Shown here in pieces: positions 17,234 through 25,679 of a stretch of 64,000 nucleotides of DNA. The position numbers were made by a program, and so were the translations under genes. A model generated the notes under the pieces. It did not search any database, had not been told where the DNA came from, and saw only the letters and a list, made by a program, of their open reading frames with translations. How positions within the stretch are numbered: position 1 is the first letter of the stretch; each line of letters begins with the position of its first letter. Source of the DNA: an uncultured Atopobium sp. (GTDB lineage Bacteria; Actinomycetota; Coriobacteriia; Coriobacteriales; Atopobiaceae); contig CAMUON010000001.1 in the NCBI GenBank assembly GCA_947090525.1, positions 496,001-560,000 of the forward strand, in the 5' to 3' direction.

Positions 17234-18595
17234 ATGGCAGATAAGGACTATATTTCAGTTTCGGAAGCGATTGCATATGCAAAAGAGCATGTTGATGCCC
17301 TGCCCACTTTCTGTGTCAATGGTGAAGTCACCGGCTTTCGTGGACCCAACGCGCGTTCGGGGCACTGCTATTTTCAGCTTAAAGATGCAAGCTGTGCCGT
17401 AGATGTTATTATTTGGCGCGGTACCTATTCTAAGCTCGACTTTGCTTTGCGTGACGGTCTTCAGGTAGAGGTCCGGGGCAAATTTAATATTTATGCAGCA
17501 AGCGGCAAGCTGTCATTTGTCATCAACTCAATTCACGTGGCTGGAGAAGGGCTTTTGCGTCAAAAAGTGGCTGAGCTTGCGAAAAAACTCGAGGCAGAAG
17601 GCCTTATGGAAGACGCGCGCAAACGCCCTATTCCTCGTTTTTGTTCGCGTATTGTCGTGTGTACTTCGCTTTCTGGCGCGGTCATCGACGATGTGAAACG
17701 CACGCTCGCGCGCAGGAATCCTTTGGTGGAAATACAAGCTGTGGGATGTGTGGTGCAGGGAGTTGAAGCAGCGCCTACGATTTGCCGAGCTCTTGCGCTT
17801 GCTGAAGCTCAAAAGCCCGATGCGATTTTGCTCGTCCGTGGTGGCGGCTCGTTTGAGGACCTTATGTGCTTCAACGATGAGACGGTTGCCCGTGCGATTG
17901 CAGCATCCACTGTGCCAGTGATTACCGGCATTGGCCACGAGCCTGACGTCACCATCGCTGACCTCGTGTCCGATAGGCGAACATCTACGCCGACTGCTGC
18001 AGCAGAATCGGTGGCACCTGCTATCGACGAGGTTGCGAACCAAATCTGGGAGCGCAAACGCCGACTTGCTCAGAGTATGATGCAGATTGTTTTACGTGAA
18101 AAAACAGCGCTCGATCAGATGCAATCATCGATGAATCGTCAGATGAAGACCCAACTTTCCCAGCTCAAACAATACGTAGGCCTCATTTCCCAAAGAAGTT
18201 GTTTACAAAAACCAGACGCGTTTATAAACGATAAACAAGTACAACTGGAGCTTACGGGCGAGCGTCTTTTGAATGCTATGCCGCGCGTTTTAGACCATGC
18301 GCATGAGCGCTTGGACGCGCTTATCAGCCGCTTTGATCTTCTTGGTGAGCGTGTACTTTCTCCGTATCAAGCTCATTACCAGCTGCTTTATCGATCACTC
18401 GACAATCTATCGCCGCTTAAGAGTCTTGAACGCGGCTATAGTATTGTTGAAGATGCGCATGCTCGTGTCATTAAGGATGCGCGCGAGCTCTCTGAAGGTG
18501 ATGAGATTTCGGTCATGCTCGCACGTGGATCCGCGCAGGCAAAAGTGCTTGCAACTTCAGATAAATCGCGCGTGATGGCAGCCGTGAGAGAGTGA
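17234..18595 (+). CDS. xseA: Exodeoxyribonuclease VII large subunit
   Basis: 453 aa, complete XseA. N-terminal OB-fold (residues about 5-105: FCVNGEVTGFRGPNARSGHC, then YFQLKD), catalytic domain with IVVCTSLSGAVIDDV, the RGGGSFEDLMCFNDE motif and GIGHEPDVTIADLVSDRRTS, then a long helical tail and C-terminal RGYSIV. ExoVII degrades single-stranded DNA in both directions. The ATG follows GGGAGAAG. xseB lies 120 bases downstream; the pair forms one enzyme with several small subunits per large one. Confidence 0.95.
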   Translation: MADKDYISVSEAIAYAKEHVDALPTFCVNGEVTGFRGPNARSGHCYFQLKDASCAVDVIIWRGTYSKLDFALRDGLQVEVRGKFNIYAASGKLSFVINSIHVAGEGLLRQKVAELAKKLEAEGLMEDARKRPIPRFCSRIVVCTSLSGAVIDDVKRTLARRNPLVEIQAVGCVVQGVEAAPTICRALALAEAQKPDAILLVRGGGSFEDLMCFNDETVARAIAASTVPVITGIGHEPDVTIADLVSDRRTSTPTAAAESVAPAIDEVANQIWERKRRLAQSMMQIVLREKTALDQMQSSMNRQMKTQLSQLKQYVGLISQRSCLQKPDAFINDKQVQLELTGERLLNAMPRVLDHAHERLDALISRFDLLGERVLSPYQAHYQLLYRSLDNLSPLKSLERGYSIVEDAHARVIKDARELSEGDEISVMLARGSAQAKVLATSDKSRVMAAVRE

Positions 18596-18715
18596 TTGTC
18601 GGCGGATGCGTTGGTGTGTAAGCACTTGCGCGCTCGCGTTTGCAGCTTCACTTCCGCTCACATAATTATGTGTTTTACCAGCTAATATAAGGATACAAAA
18701 GAGAAAGGAACTATC

Positions 18716-19018
18716 ATGGCAGATGAGAAACAAAAGGATGCTGCAGCAACTAACGTCGCCACGCAGGATGTTGAGGCGATGAGTTTTAAAGAAGCTTCGA
18801 TCGAGCTTGAGAAAATTGTACGCAGCCTTGAAGGCGGAGAGCTTGAGCTCGAAGATGCGCTCAACAATTATTCGCGCGGCTGCGTCCTGCTCAAGAGCTT
18901 GAAGGGACGCCTTGAGCATGCTGAGCAAAAAGTCCAAGTACTTCTTGATACGACTGCAGAACCTGAGGAAACGAAGGATACGACTGCGGCTCCATCTGTT
19001 GCGTATATTAACGACTAG
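18716..19018 (+). CDS. xseB: Exodeoxyribonuclease VII small subunit
   Basis: 100 aa. The XseB core (SFKEASIELEKIVRSLEGGE then LELEDALNNYSRG) spans residues 23-60, predicted as a coiled-coil helical hairpin that binds the XseA tail. The first 20 residues are a polar Ala/Asp/Gln leader and the last 25 are Thr/Ala/Glu-rich; both exceed the 70-80 aa usual for the family. AAAGGA precedes the ATG by about 7 bases. Confidence 0.92.
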   Translation: MADEKQKDAAATNVATQDVEAMSFKEASIELEKIVRSLEGGELELEDALNNYSRGCVLLKSLKGRLEHAEQKVQVLLDTTAEPEETKDTTAAPSVAYIND

Positions 19019-19120
19019 CCGTATAGCTGCGCGGATGTGGTATGCACATAAGTAGTAGTCCATCGAGCAACGGGCAGCTACAGTGTGCCGCGCGTTCGTT
19101 TCAACAAAAAAGGGGGAGTT

Positions 19121-19474
19121 ATGGAAGATTGCATTTTTTGCAAAATTGCTCATAAAGAGATCCCAGCAGAATTTCTTTATGAGAATGAACTCGTGTGTGC
19201 GTTTAAGGACCTCAATCCGCAAGCGCCGTTTCATGTGCTTATCATCCCGAAAAAGCATTTTGAGAATGTCATTGATGCAGTGGATGCACAAACGCTGAAA
19301 GCGTGTGTGGATGCAGCAGCCGCGCTTAAAGAGAAGTTTGAGCTGAATACGGGATTTCGTCTGCTTACAAACGCAGGAGATGATGCAGGTCAAACGGTGC
19401 ACCACCTGCATTTTCATATGCTTGGTCACGCGCGACTCACCGATAATTGTGGCGCTGCCGCGTGTGCAAAATAG
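19121..19474 (+). CDS. HIT family protein (histidine triad nucleotide-binding)
   Basis: 117 aa, HINT/HIT type. N-terminal DCIFCKIAHKEIPAEFLYEN, central FHVLIIPKKHF and the histidine triad HHLHFHMLGH near the C-terminus (after AGQTVH). HIT proteins hydrolyse nucleoside phosphoramidates or similar nucleotides. The ATG at 19121 follows AGGGGGAG; an in-frame codon 36 bases earlier lacks support. It lies 102 bases after xseB and 145 before ackA. Confidence 0.92.
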   Translation: MEDCIFCKIAHKEIPAEFLYENELVCAFKDLNPQAPFHVLIIPKKHFENVIDAVDAQTLKACVDAAAALKEKFELNTGFRLLTNAGDDAGQTVHHLHFHMLGHARLTDNCGAAACAK

Positions 19475-19564
19475 TATACTTAAGCTGTTTGGTAAGGGGC
19501 ACAAGCTCTTGCAAAGCCAGGCTTTTGAACAGTAGTTTATTGCGGTTTGTTTGCTAGACCGCTA

Positions 19565-19600
19565 GTTCGTCGTGTTCGTCGTGTTCGTCGTGTTCGTTTG
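19565..19600 (+). repeat. 9-bp tandem repeat in the ackA leader
   Basis: GTTCGTCGT is repeated exactly three times (19565-19591) followed by a partial fourth copy, ending about 20 bases before the ackA ribosome site. Unit-number change would alter the 5' leader or promoter spacing of ackA, not its reading frame. Confidence 0.8.
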
Positions 19601-19619
19601 TCGTCTCTAAGGGGTATGT

Positions 19620-20789
19620 ATGAATGTTCTTGTGATCAATGCAGGTAGCTCGTCTCTTAAATATCAATTGCTCGATCCCGATACGCGCGAAGTTTTTGCA
19701 AAAGGAAATTGTGAGCGCATCGGCATCAACGATGCATTTATCGGGCATGAAGAGTTGGGCGGCGAGAAGCAGATTCTCAAAGTAGATCTTCCTAATCACA
19801 AGGTTGCTATTCAGCATGTTTTTGACATACTTAAACCCCTTGGCAAAGAAATCTCTGGTATTGGACACCGTGTCGTACAGGGTGGCTGGTACATTTCTTC
19901 TTCTGTTGTGGTAGATGACGAGGTCATGGCGCATATCCGTGAAGTTGCGCCGCTTGCTCCTTTGCACAATCCTGCTGAGGCCGATGTTATCGACATTTGC
20001 CGCGAAATGTTCCCGTCTATTCCTAATGTAGTTGCGTGCGATACGGCATTTCACTATGACATGCCCGAAAAAGCGTGGCGCTATGCGCTTCCTCGTCCCG
20101 TTTGCGACAAATTGCACATTCGCAAATACGGTATGCATGGTACCTCGCATCGTTTCATTTGGCGCGCAACCAATGCGTTTACAAAAGGTGCGAGCCACAA
20201 GGTTGTAAGCTGCCATTTGGGTTCAGGAGCTTCGCTTTGCGCTATACAGGATGGCAAATCGCTTGACACAACCATGGGGCTTACTCCTCTCGACGGTCTC
20301 ATCATGGGTACGCGTACTGGTACGCTTGACCCAGCATGCGTGTTTTACCTGGTACGCGAGGGTGGATACAGCATTGATGAGATCGACAACATGATGAACA
20401 AACAGTCTGGCCTGCGTGCGCTTTCCGAAGTATCCTCCGATTCACGCGACATAGAAGATGCAGCTCACAAGGGTGACGCTCATTCCCAGATGGCGCTTGA
20501 GATGTTTTACTATCGCACGAGCTCTCTTGTCGCTTCGATGGCGCAGAGCATGCATGGCTTTGACACTCTGGTCTTTTCCGCAGGTATTGGTGAAAATTCG
20601 AGCGAAATGCGCGCAGGTGTTGCTGCCGAGCTCGAGTGGCTGGGCGTCAAGATTGATCCGGCTAAGAATGAGCTGCGTTCGGGCGAAATCCGTGATATTT
20701 CTGCTGAAGATTCTCGCGTGCGCGTGCTTGTTGTGCCGACGAATGAGGAGCTCATGATTGCACTTGATGTGCAGGACCTCATAAAATAG
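19620..20789 (+). CDS. ackA: Acetate kinase
   Basis: Interconverts acetyl phosphate plus ADP and acetate plus ATP, the ATP-yielding step of acetate fermentation. 389 aa, close to the usual 395-400. Family signatures are MNVLVINAGSSSLKYQLLD, GIGHRVVQGG, the second signature ACDTAFHYDMPE, SCHLGSGASLCAIQDGKS, MGTRTGTLDP and FSAGIGENSSEMR. AAGGGGT lies 6 bases before the ATG. The partner gene pta is not downstream in an operon but opposite and convergent. Confidence 0.96.
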   Translation: MNVLVINAGSSSLKYQLLDPDTREVFAKGNCERIGINDAFIGHEELGGEKQILKVDLPNHKVAIQHVFDILKPLGKEISGIGHRVVQGGWYISSSVVVDDEVMAHIREVAPLAPLHNPAEADVIDICREMFPSIPNVVACDTAFHYDMPEKAWRYALPRPVCDKLHIRKYGMHGTSHRFIWRATNAFTKGASHKVVSCHLGSGASLCAIQDGKSLDTTMGLTPLDGLIMGTRTGTLDPACVFYLVREGGYSIDEIDNMMNKQSGLRALSEVSSDSRDIEDAAHKGDAHSQMALEMFYYRTSSLVASMAQSMHGFDTLVFSAGIGENSSEMRAGVAAELEWLGVKIDPAKNELRSGEIRDISAEDSRVRVLVVPTNEELMIALDVQDLIK

Positions 20790-20810
20790 TCTCTTATACA
20801 CAGGTCGGGA

Positions 20811-20936
20811 GCTGAAAAGCCCGGTTTTAAAATCCTTACGCTCACTATCGGATGTTTTGTGGACAGACCGAAGACATAACGGTCTGCCACAAAACATCCT
20901 CCTCGTTCGCGCGTAAGATCAAACAGGCTTTTCAGC
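20811..20936 (-). repeat. MITE-like palindromic element, copy B
   Basis: Bounded by perfect terminal inverted repeats GCTGAAAAGC (20811-20820) and GCTTTTCAGC (20927-20936). Its minus strand matches copy A (7181-7309) from the GCGCGAACGAGGAGGATG stretch through the central stem and on to AGTGAGCGTAA. Relative to A, the stem pair T-A is replaced by C-G, a compensatory change. It sits between the convergent ackA and pta genes. Confidence 0.8.
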
Positions 20937-21052
20937 GACCGCGTGCGCGCAGAATTGACCAGCGTGGAGGCGAGTTTTGACTCGCGAGCGCAAGCGGATG
21001 CATCTGCTTCTGCGTATGGGCGCGAGTGTGCGCACGCAAAACGTCTTAAAAC

Positions 21053-21086
21053 AAAAAAATGCCTCCCCGCGCGCGGGAAGGCATTT
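21053..21086 (-). terminator. Rho-independent terminator of pta
   Basis: On the minus strand AAATGCCTTCCCGCG folds with CGCGGGGAGGCATTT and is followed by a run of seven T (A-run 21053-21059 on the plus strand). It lies 26 bases after the pta stop. A strong GC stem plus T-tract makes this one of the clearest terminators in the window. Confidence 0.85.
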
Positions 21087-21111
21087 CGTGTCGCAGGTAT
21101 GCGCAAAAATG

Positions 21112-22086
21112 CTACATCATTTGCGCTTGAACAGCGGTAATTGCTACGACGCCCACGATGTCTTCTGCGGAGCAACCGCGTGACAAATCGTTTACCGGGC
21201 GCGCAATACCTTGGAGCAATGGTCCGTACGCCTCTTCATGACCAAAGCGCTGGACTAGCTTATATGCGATATTTCCAGCAGCGAGATCGGGGAAAATCAA
21301 AATATTAGCGGCGCCTGCAACGTCTGAACCAGGGGCTTTGCTCTTCGCAACGCTTGGCACAATTGCGGCATCAAGCTGCAGCTCACCATCGATAGCAAGC
21401 TCAGGATTCTTTTCGTGCGCAAGGCGTGTAGCCTCGATGACTTTGTCTGCGCACGCCCCTTTGGCTGAACCCTTGGTCGAATAGCACAGCATTGCAACTT
21501 TTGGCTCCGAGGACATGAGGCTTTTCCAGCTCTTTGCACTCGAAAGCGCGATTTCTGAGAGTGCTTCCGCATCTGGATCGATATTAAGTCCTGAGTCGGC
21601 AAAGAGGCACACGCCGTTGTCGCCGTACTCGTCGTTGGGGGAGCACATCATAAAGAACGCGGAAACGAGCTTGGTACCAGGGGCAGTCTTGAGAATCTGA
21701 AGTGCTGGGCGAAGCGTATTTGCTGTTGAGTGGCACGCGCCCGAAACGAGACCGTCTGCGTCGTGCTCCTTTACCATCATGGTTGCAAAATACGTGGCAT
21801 CGAGCATTTGCTTTTGCGCATCTTCCAAGCTAATGCCCTTGCTTTTTCTGAGCTCGTAAAACTTTTGCGCATATGCTTCGCGCTTCTCGCTTGTTTTGGG
21901 GTCGATGACCTGCGCCCCTTCTACATGAATCTCATCGGGAGAACCCAGGATGATGAGGGAAGCGATGCCTTCATCCAAAATGATTTTCGCTGCTTTGAGC
22001 GTGCGCTCGTCTTCGCCTTCGGGAAGCACGATCGTTTTGCGCTCGCTCTTTGCACGAGCTTTCATTTGTTCCAAAAAAGCACTCAC
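21112..22086 (-). CDS. pta: Phosphate acetyltransferase
   Basis: Converts acetyl-CoA and phosphate to acetyl phosphate. About 324 aa, the short Pta type without the N-terminal regulatory domains. Recognised by KTIVLPEGEDERTLKAAKII, DGLVSGACHSTANTLRPALQ, GVCLFADSGLNIDPDAE and the C-terminal APGSDVAGAANILIFPDLAA then GNIAYKLVQRFG. The start is GTG 22086, five bases after AAAGGAG; GTG 22092 in the same frame directly abuts that site and is less likely. Convergent with ackA, so the two fermentation genes are adjacent but separately transcribed. Confidence 0.94.
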   Translation of the reverse strand: MSAFLEQMKARAKSERKTIVLPEGEDERTLKAAKIILDEGIASLIILGSPDEIHVEGAQVIDPKTSEKREAYAQKFYELRKSKGISLEDAQKQMLDATYFATMMVKEHDADGLVSGACHSTANTLRPALQILKTAPGTKLVSAFFMMCSPNDEYGDNGVCLFADSGLNIDPDAEALSEIALSSAKSWKSLMSSEPKVAMLCYSTKGSAKGACADKVIEATRLAHEKNPELAIDGELQLDAAIVPSVAKSKAPGSDVAGAANILIFPDLAAGNIAYKLVQRFGHEEAYGPLLQGIARPVNDLSRGCSAEDIVGVVAITAVQAQMM

Positions 22087-22654
22087 GGCCACTCCTTTGC
22101 GTTTGAATTTGCTCTTTTTGCTGCGCTTTTGTCGATGCTACGCAAAAGCAGGAACAAAAGTCGCACAACGTTTCATTATAGAGCTTGCGCGCGGGCGAGC
22201 TGTTAGAAATATAGCGAAAGGAGGAATTTATCAGGGCGTACGGTATGTGGGAAAAGGCGCGCGTTTCTGCAGCGAGTGTGTGCGTCCTTGCGCCCACTTG
22301 CCCGAGCGCCCACTTGCTTGTGCGTCCACTTGCTCGAGTGCCTGCGCCCGCAAGCTCGCTACGCAATCGCGCGCTCGCACTCCCGCCCCCGCACGCAGAT
22401 CCGCTGCACGCTTCAGCCTTTTCTTCTATAGTTTTTTATAGCAGACGTCGAAAAAACTGTATACTTGAAGGAACTGTTGTATGCATGCGCGTCTGCGCTC
22501 GTATATGCGCCGTGAGCTCTCATGTGAGACTCAAATGAGCTTTCAGTAAGACCTCATTTTGAGCCTTCTGCCTGGGCATTTCGCTTGAGTATCAGCTTGA
22601 GTCCTCACGCACATACGCTTGCATACGTTCAAACTGCCGAAAGGGAGAACTTGT
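22087..22654. other. Divergent intergenic region, pta/glf
   Basis: About 570 bases between divergent genes. 22255-22410 is low-complexity GCGCCCACTTGC/CGCTCGCACTC-type DNA that opens long frames without recognisable protein. An AAAGGAGG at about 22218-22225 is followed by no start codon at proper distance. 22505-22600 contains repeated TGAG/CTCA words, possibly regulatory. GTATACTTGAAGG near 22458 is a -10-like word for glf but no matching -35 is clear. Confidence 0.45.
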
Positions 22655-23854
22655 ATGAACATAAGGTCTGGTTTGCCTAAGGATTTTATTGCTTCGAACT
22701 ATGACGCAATAATCGTTGGCGCGGGCTTTGCGGGTGCGGTATGCGCTCGCCGTTTTGTCGAAACCTGTGGTTGGCGCGTGTGCGTGCTCGAGAGGCGCCC
22801 TCACATTGCTGGTAACGCCTATGATTGCAAGGATGAAGCTGGCGTTCTGATTCACAAATACGGTCCTCATATTTATCACACGACGAGTGACCGCGTGGAC
22901 AGTTTTCTTAGTCGCTTTTCTGAATTCACTCCCTACCAGCACAAAGTGCTCGCAAATATTCATGGCAAGCTGATCCCGGTGCCGTTCAATCATCAGGCGC
23001 TCAAGATTTGCTTTGGCGAAGAGCGCGGAGAAAAGCTCTACAACAAGCTTGTAGCTACCTTTGGCGTCAACAAAAAAGTTCCCATCATGGAGCTGCGCGA
23101 AAAGAACGATGAGGACTTGCACGAGGTCGCTGACTTTGTGTATGAGAATATTTTCCTGCACTATACGATGAAGCAGTGGGGGAAGACTCCTGACGAAATC
23201 GATCCGAGTGTTATGGGGCGCGTGCCGGTATTTATCGGCGACGATTGCCGCTATTTCCCGCTTGCGACCTATCAAGGCATGCCGCGCGACGGTTATACCA
23301 AGTTGTTCGAGAACATGCTCGATCACGATCTCATTACTGTGTGCGTGGATGTTGACGCGCGCGATTTGTTGCGCGTTGAGGGCGATGAGGTGTTTGTGGG
23401 AGACACTCCTTTTGCAGGTGAAGTCATTTACACAGGCGCGCTTGACGAACTTTTCAACATGGATCTGGGGGCGCTTCCGTACCGCAGTGTCGATATGAAA
23501 TTTGAGACGCTCGATATGGATGAGTTCCAGCCGGCTGCGACGGTTAATTACACCGTGAGCGAAGATTTTACGCGCATTACCGAATTTAAGCATATGACTG
23601 GTCAGGTTTTGCCTGGTAAAACCACTATTCTCAAAGAATATCCAAAGGCTTACACGCCCAATTCCGATCAGACGCCCTATTACGTCATCAATGAGCCGCA
23701 AAATATCGAGCTCTACAAAAAATATCGTGCGCGCATAGATTGCGTGCTCAATTTCCATGTAGTGGGTCGTTTGGCGGAGTATCGCTACTACGACATGGAC
23801 GGGGTGTGCGCGGCGGCGCTTGAACTTTCGGACGAAATCATCGCGCATCATTAG
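22655..23854 (+). CDS. glf: UDP-galactopyranose mutase
   Basis: FAD enzyme converting UDP-galactopyranose to UDP-galactofuranose. 399 aa from ATG 22655, which follows AAGGGAG. FAD-binding AIIVGAGFAGAVCARRF at about residue 13, then RRPHIAGNAYD, KYGPHIYHTTSDRVDSFLSR, IPVPFNHQALK, YTMKQWGKTPDEIDPSVMGR and the C-terminal GRLAEYRYYDMD, all typical of bacterial Glf. The product is a donor for galactofuranose-containing surface polysaccharide. The glycosyltransferase gene follows after 92 bases. Confidence 0.96.
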   Translation: MNIRSGLPKDFIASNYDAIIVGAGFAGAVCARRFVETCGWRVCVLERRPHIAGNAYDCKDEAGVLIHKYGPHIYHTTSDRVDSFLSRFSEFTPYQHKVLANIHGKLIPVPFNHQALKICFGEERGEKLYNKLVATFGVNKKVPIMELREKNDEDLHEVADFVYENIFLHYTMKQWGKTPDEIDPSVMGRVPVFIGDDCRYFPLATYQGMPRDGYTKLFENMLDHDLITVCVDVDARDLLRVEGDEVFVGDTPFAGEVIYTGALDELFNMDLGALPYRSVDMKFETLDMDEFQPAATVNYTVSEDFTRITEFKHMTGQVLPGKTTILKEYPKAYTPNSDQTPYYVINEPQNIELYKKYRARIDCVLNFHVVGRLAEYRYYDMDGVCAAALELSDEIIAHH

Positions 23855-23946
23855 GGATTGCGTGGACTTGGTTCGCGTCCTAGCGTGTGCAAACAGCAGC
23901 GCAAACGCCTATTTCTTCGTCTAGCCTCTTTAGAAACGGAAGGACC

Positions 23947-24981
23947 ATGCAAAAAACTTTAAGCTTTGGCATTCCTTGTTACAACTCAGCTGAATATATG
24001 GACCACTGCATTTCGTCTATCCTTGAAGGCTCCGATTTTGCCGAGGATGTGCAGGTCATCATCGTAGATGACGGATCGACGAAAGATAATACGCTCGAGA
24101 TTGCGCGCGCGTGGCAGGAGAAGTACCCCGATCTCGTAAAGGCCGTTCACCAGGAAAATGGTGGGCACGGCATGGCGGTTCTCAAAGGCCTTGCCGAGGC
24201 AGATGGCGTGTACTACAAGGTGGTCGATTCCGACGACTGGCTCGATGCCGGTGCACTCAAGACCTTGCTTTCGCGCCTGCGCTCGTTTATCAACAATGAC
24301 ATCCGCGTTGATCTCGTCATAAGTAATTATGTTTATGAGCACACCGAGGATAACAGCTATAACACAATTGATTACGCGACCGTGCTCCCCAAGAACAGGA
24401 TTTTTTCTTGGGACGAGATTGGCCGTTTTAGTTTGAGTCAATATTTGCTCATGCATTCGCTGTGCTACCGCCGTGATGTGTTGCTCGATGGTGGTCTTCC
24501 CATGCCTGAGCATACGTTTTATGTGGACAACATTTATGCATATGTGCCGCTTCCGCGCTGCAAGACCCTATATTACCTGGATGTCGACCTGTATCGCTAC
24601 TTTATTGGACGCGATGATCAGAGTGTAAACGAAAAGGTGCTCGCGTCTCGGATCGATCATTATTGGCGCGTGGCGCACGTGATGATTCATAGCTATCATC
24701 TGTATGAAGATATTGCATCGCCCAAGCTCAGAAGCTATATGATGGGGCACTTGACGATCGTTATGGCGATTCTGTCGGTGTTTTCGCGGCTGAGCGACAG
24801 AAGCGATGCGCTCGAAAAGCTGCAGGAAACCTGGGACGATTTCAAGGCGTTTGACGAGCATATGTACCTGCGCGCGCGGCGAGGACTTGTGGGGACATTT
24901 ACGAATTTGCCCACATCAGCGGGCGGAAAAGTGACGATCGGCCTGTATCGCATTGCGCAAAAGCTCGTGAAGTTTAATTAG
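23947..24981 (+). CDS. Family 2 glycosyltransferase
   Basis: 344 aa. GT-A type N-terminus: LSFGIPCYNSAEYMDHCISS, VIIVDDGSTKDNT, QENGGHGMAVLKGL and the DxD-like metal site YKVVDSDDWLD. No membrane segments are evident apart from mild hydrophobicity near residue 260. The ATG follows GGAAGGACC. Position after glf suggests transfer of galactofuranose or another sugar in cell-surface glycan assembly, but acceptor and donor cannot be told from sequence. Confidence 0.85.
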   Translation: MQKTLSFGIPCYNSAEYMDHCISSILEGSDFAEDVQVIIVDDGSTKDNTLEIARAWQEKYPDLVKAVHQENGGHGMAVLKGLAEADGVYYKVVDSDDWLDAGALKTLLSRLRSFINNDIRVDLVISNYVYEHTEDNSYNTIDYATVLPKNRIFSWDEIGRFSLSQYLLMHSLCYRRDVLLDGGLPMPEHTFYVDNIYAYVPLPRCKTLYYLDVDLYRYFIGRDDQSVNEKVLASRIDHYWRVAHVMIHSYHLYEDIASPKLRSYMMGHLTIVMAILSVFSRLSDRSDALEKLQETWDDFKAFDEHMYLRARRGLVGTFTNLPTSAGGKVTIGLYRIAQKLVKFN

Positions 24982-25084
24982 GGCTAGAGGATTTGTGCTT
25001 GTGCGGGATGGCGCGCGGCATGCGCCGCAGCACGCGCCGTGGCACGCCGCGTTAAGCTTTTCGCTTATGCTCAAGCTTGGGGCG

Positions 25085-25136
25085 TTATTGGATTTTATTG
25101 GGCTTTATTGGGATTTATTGGGCTTTATTGGGATTT
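25085..25136 (+). repeat. Strict 10-bp tandem repeat
   Basis: Five units alternating TTATTGGGCT and TTATTGGGAT, with exact 10-base period (20-base super-unit). It lies in the 3' region of the glycosyltransferase gene, before its terminator. One unit matches one DNA helical turn. Confidence 0.85.
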
Positions 25137-25164
25137 AGCTGCAGAAACGCAAAAGGACACGAAA

Positions 25165-25203
25165 AAAAGACACGAGCAGTGAGTGCTCGTGTCTTTTCTT
25201 GTG
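25165..25203 (+). terminator. Rho-independent terminator after the glycosyltransferase gene
   Basis: AAAAGACACGAGCA (25165-25178) pairs perfectly with TGCTCGTGTCTTTT (25184-25197), loop of 5, followed by CTTGTG. The A-run on the left makes it potentially bidirectional. Confidence 0.85.
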
Positions 25204-25302
25204 TTTGAGTCTTTTTGTGCTCGAGCTTTTCTAGAACCTAGTGGCGTTTTTTGAGAACGTGCTCGAATGGCGCTGCTTTTTTATTTGATGAAAAGAATGT
25301 AG

Positions 25303-25342
25303 TTCCAAGACTTATTAGTACGCGTTTGACTAAGTCTTGGAA
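25303..25342. promoter_or_regulatory. 12-bp perfect inverted repeat upstream of rpiR/mannosidase operon
   Basis: TTCCAAGACTTA (25303-25314) and TAAGTCTTGGAA (25331-25342) are perfect complements with a 16-base gap and no T-tract, so an operator or leader hairpin is more likely than a terminator. The right arm overlaps GACTAAGTC, a word also found upstream of the EIIC gene at 33988. The remaining 25343-25679 is AT-rich, carries a GACTAAGTGTT variant of the word, and has no gene I recognise. Confidence 0.5.
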
Positions 25343-25679
25343 TCTAGTGCAGTGTTCGACTAAGTGTTCTACCAAGCTGAATTACCGCTTCAGAATTATC
25401 GTGAGTCACAACTCATTTGCGCGCTATTTTTCTCCTGAAACTAATTTCACTGTTTTTAAAATATTTCGAAAACAGAGTCTAATACCTCCGAGTTCTCTTG
25501 GTAGGCTAGTGCCCTATGTTAATCTCTTGCTAAGAAGAGGCGTGCTAAAGATATAGCATTTGATACTGTGTATTGCTCATGTAGCAAACAGTTCGCTTTA
25601 TATGTTGTATCTTGGTTCCTTAATTTCCCAATCAAGGATACGCCCCTTTATCAAGATCGCTTATATCGGGAGTAGGACC

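Noticed and set aside
18557..19504. Minus-strand frame of 315 codons across xseB and the HIT gene
   Set aside because: Covers two real plus-strand genes and an intergenic gap, with no recognisable protein.
22217..22538. Gene after the AAAGGAGG at 22218
   Set aside because: No start codon at proper distance; the open frame is low-complexity repeat DNA without a protein match.
22592..23851. Long minus-strand frame opposite glf (about 419 codons)
   Set aside because: It is an antisense shadow: the plus-strand Glf reading shows all family motifs, and the opposite frame has none and no ribosome site.
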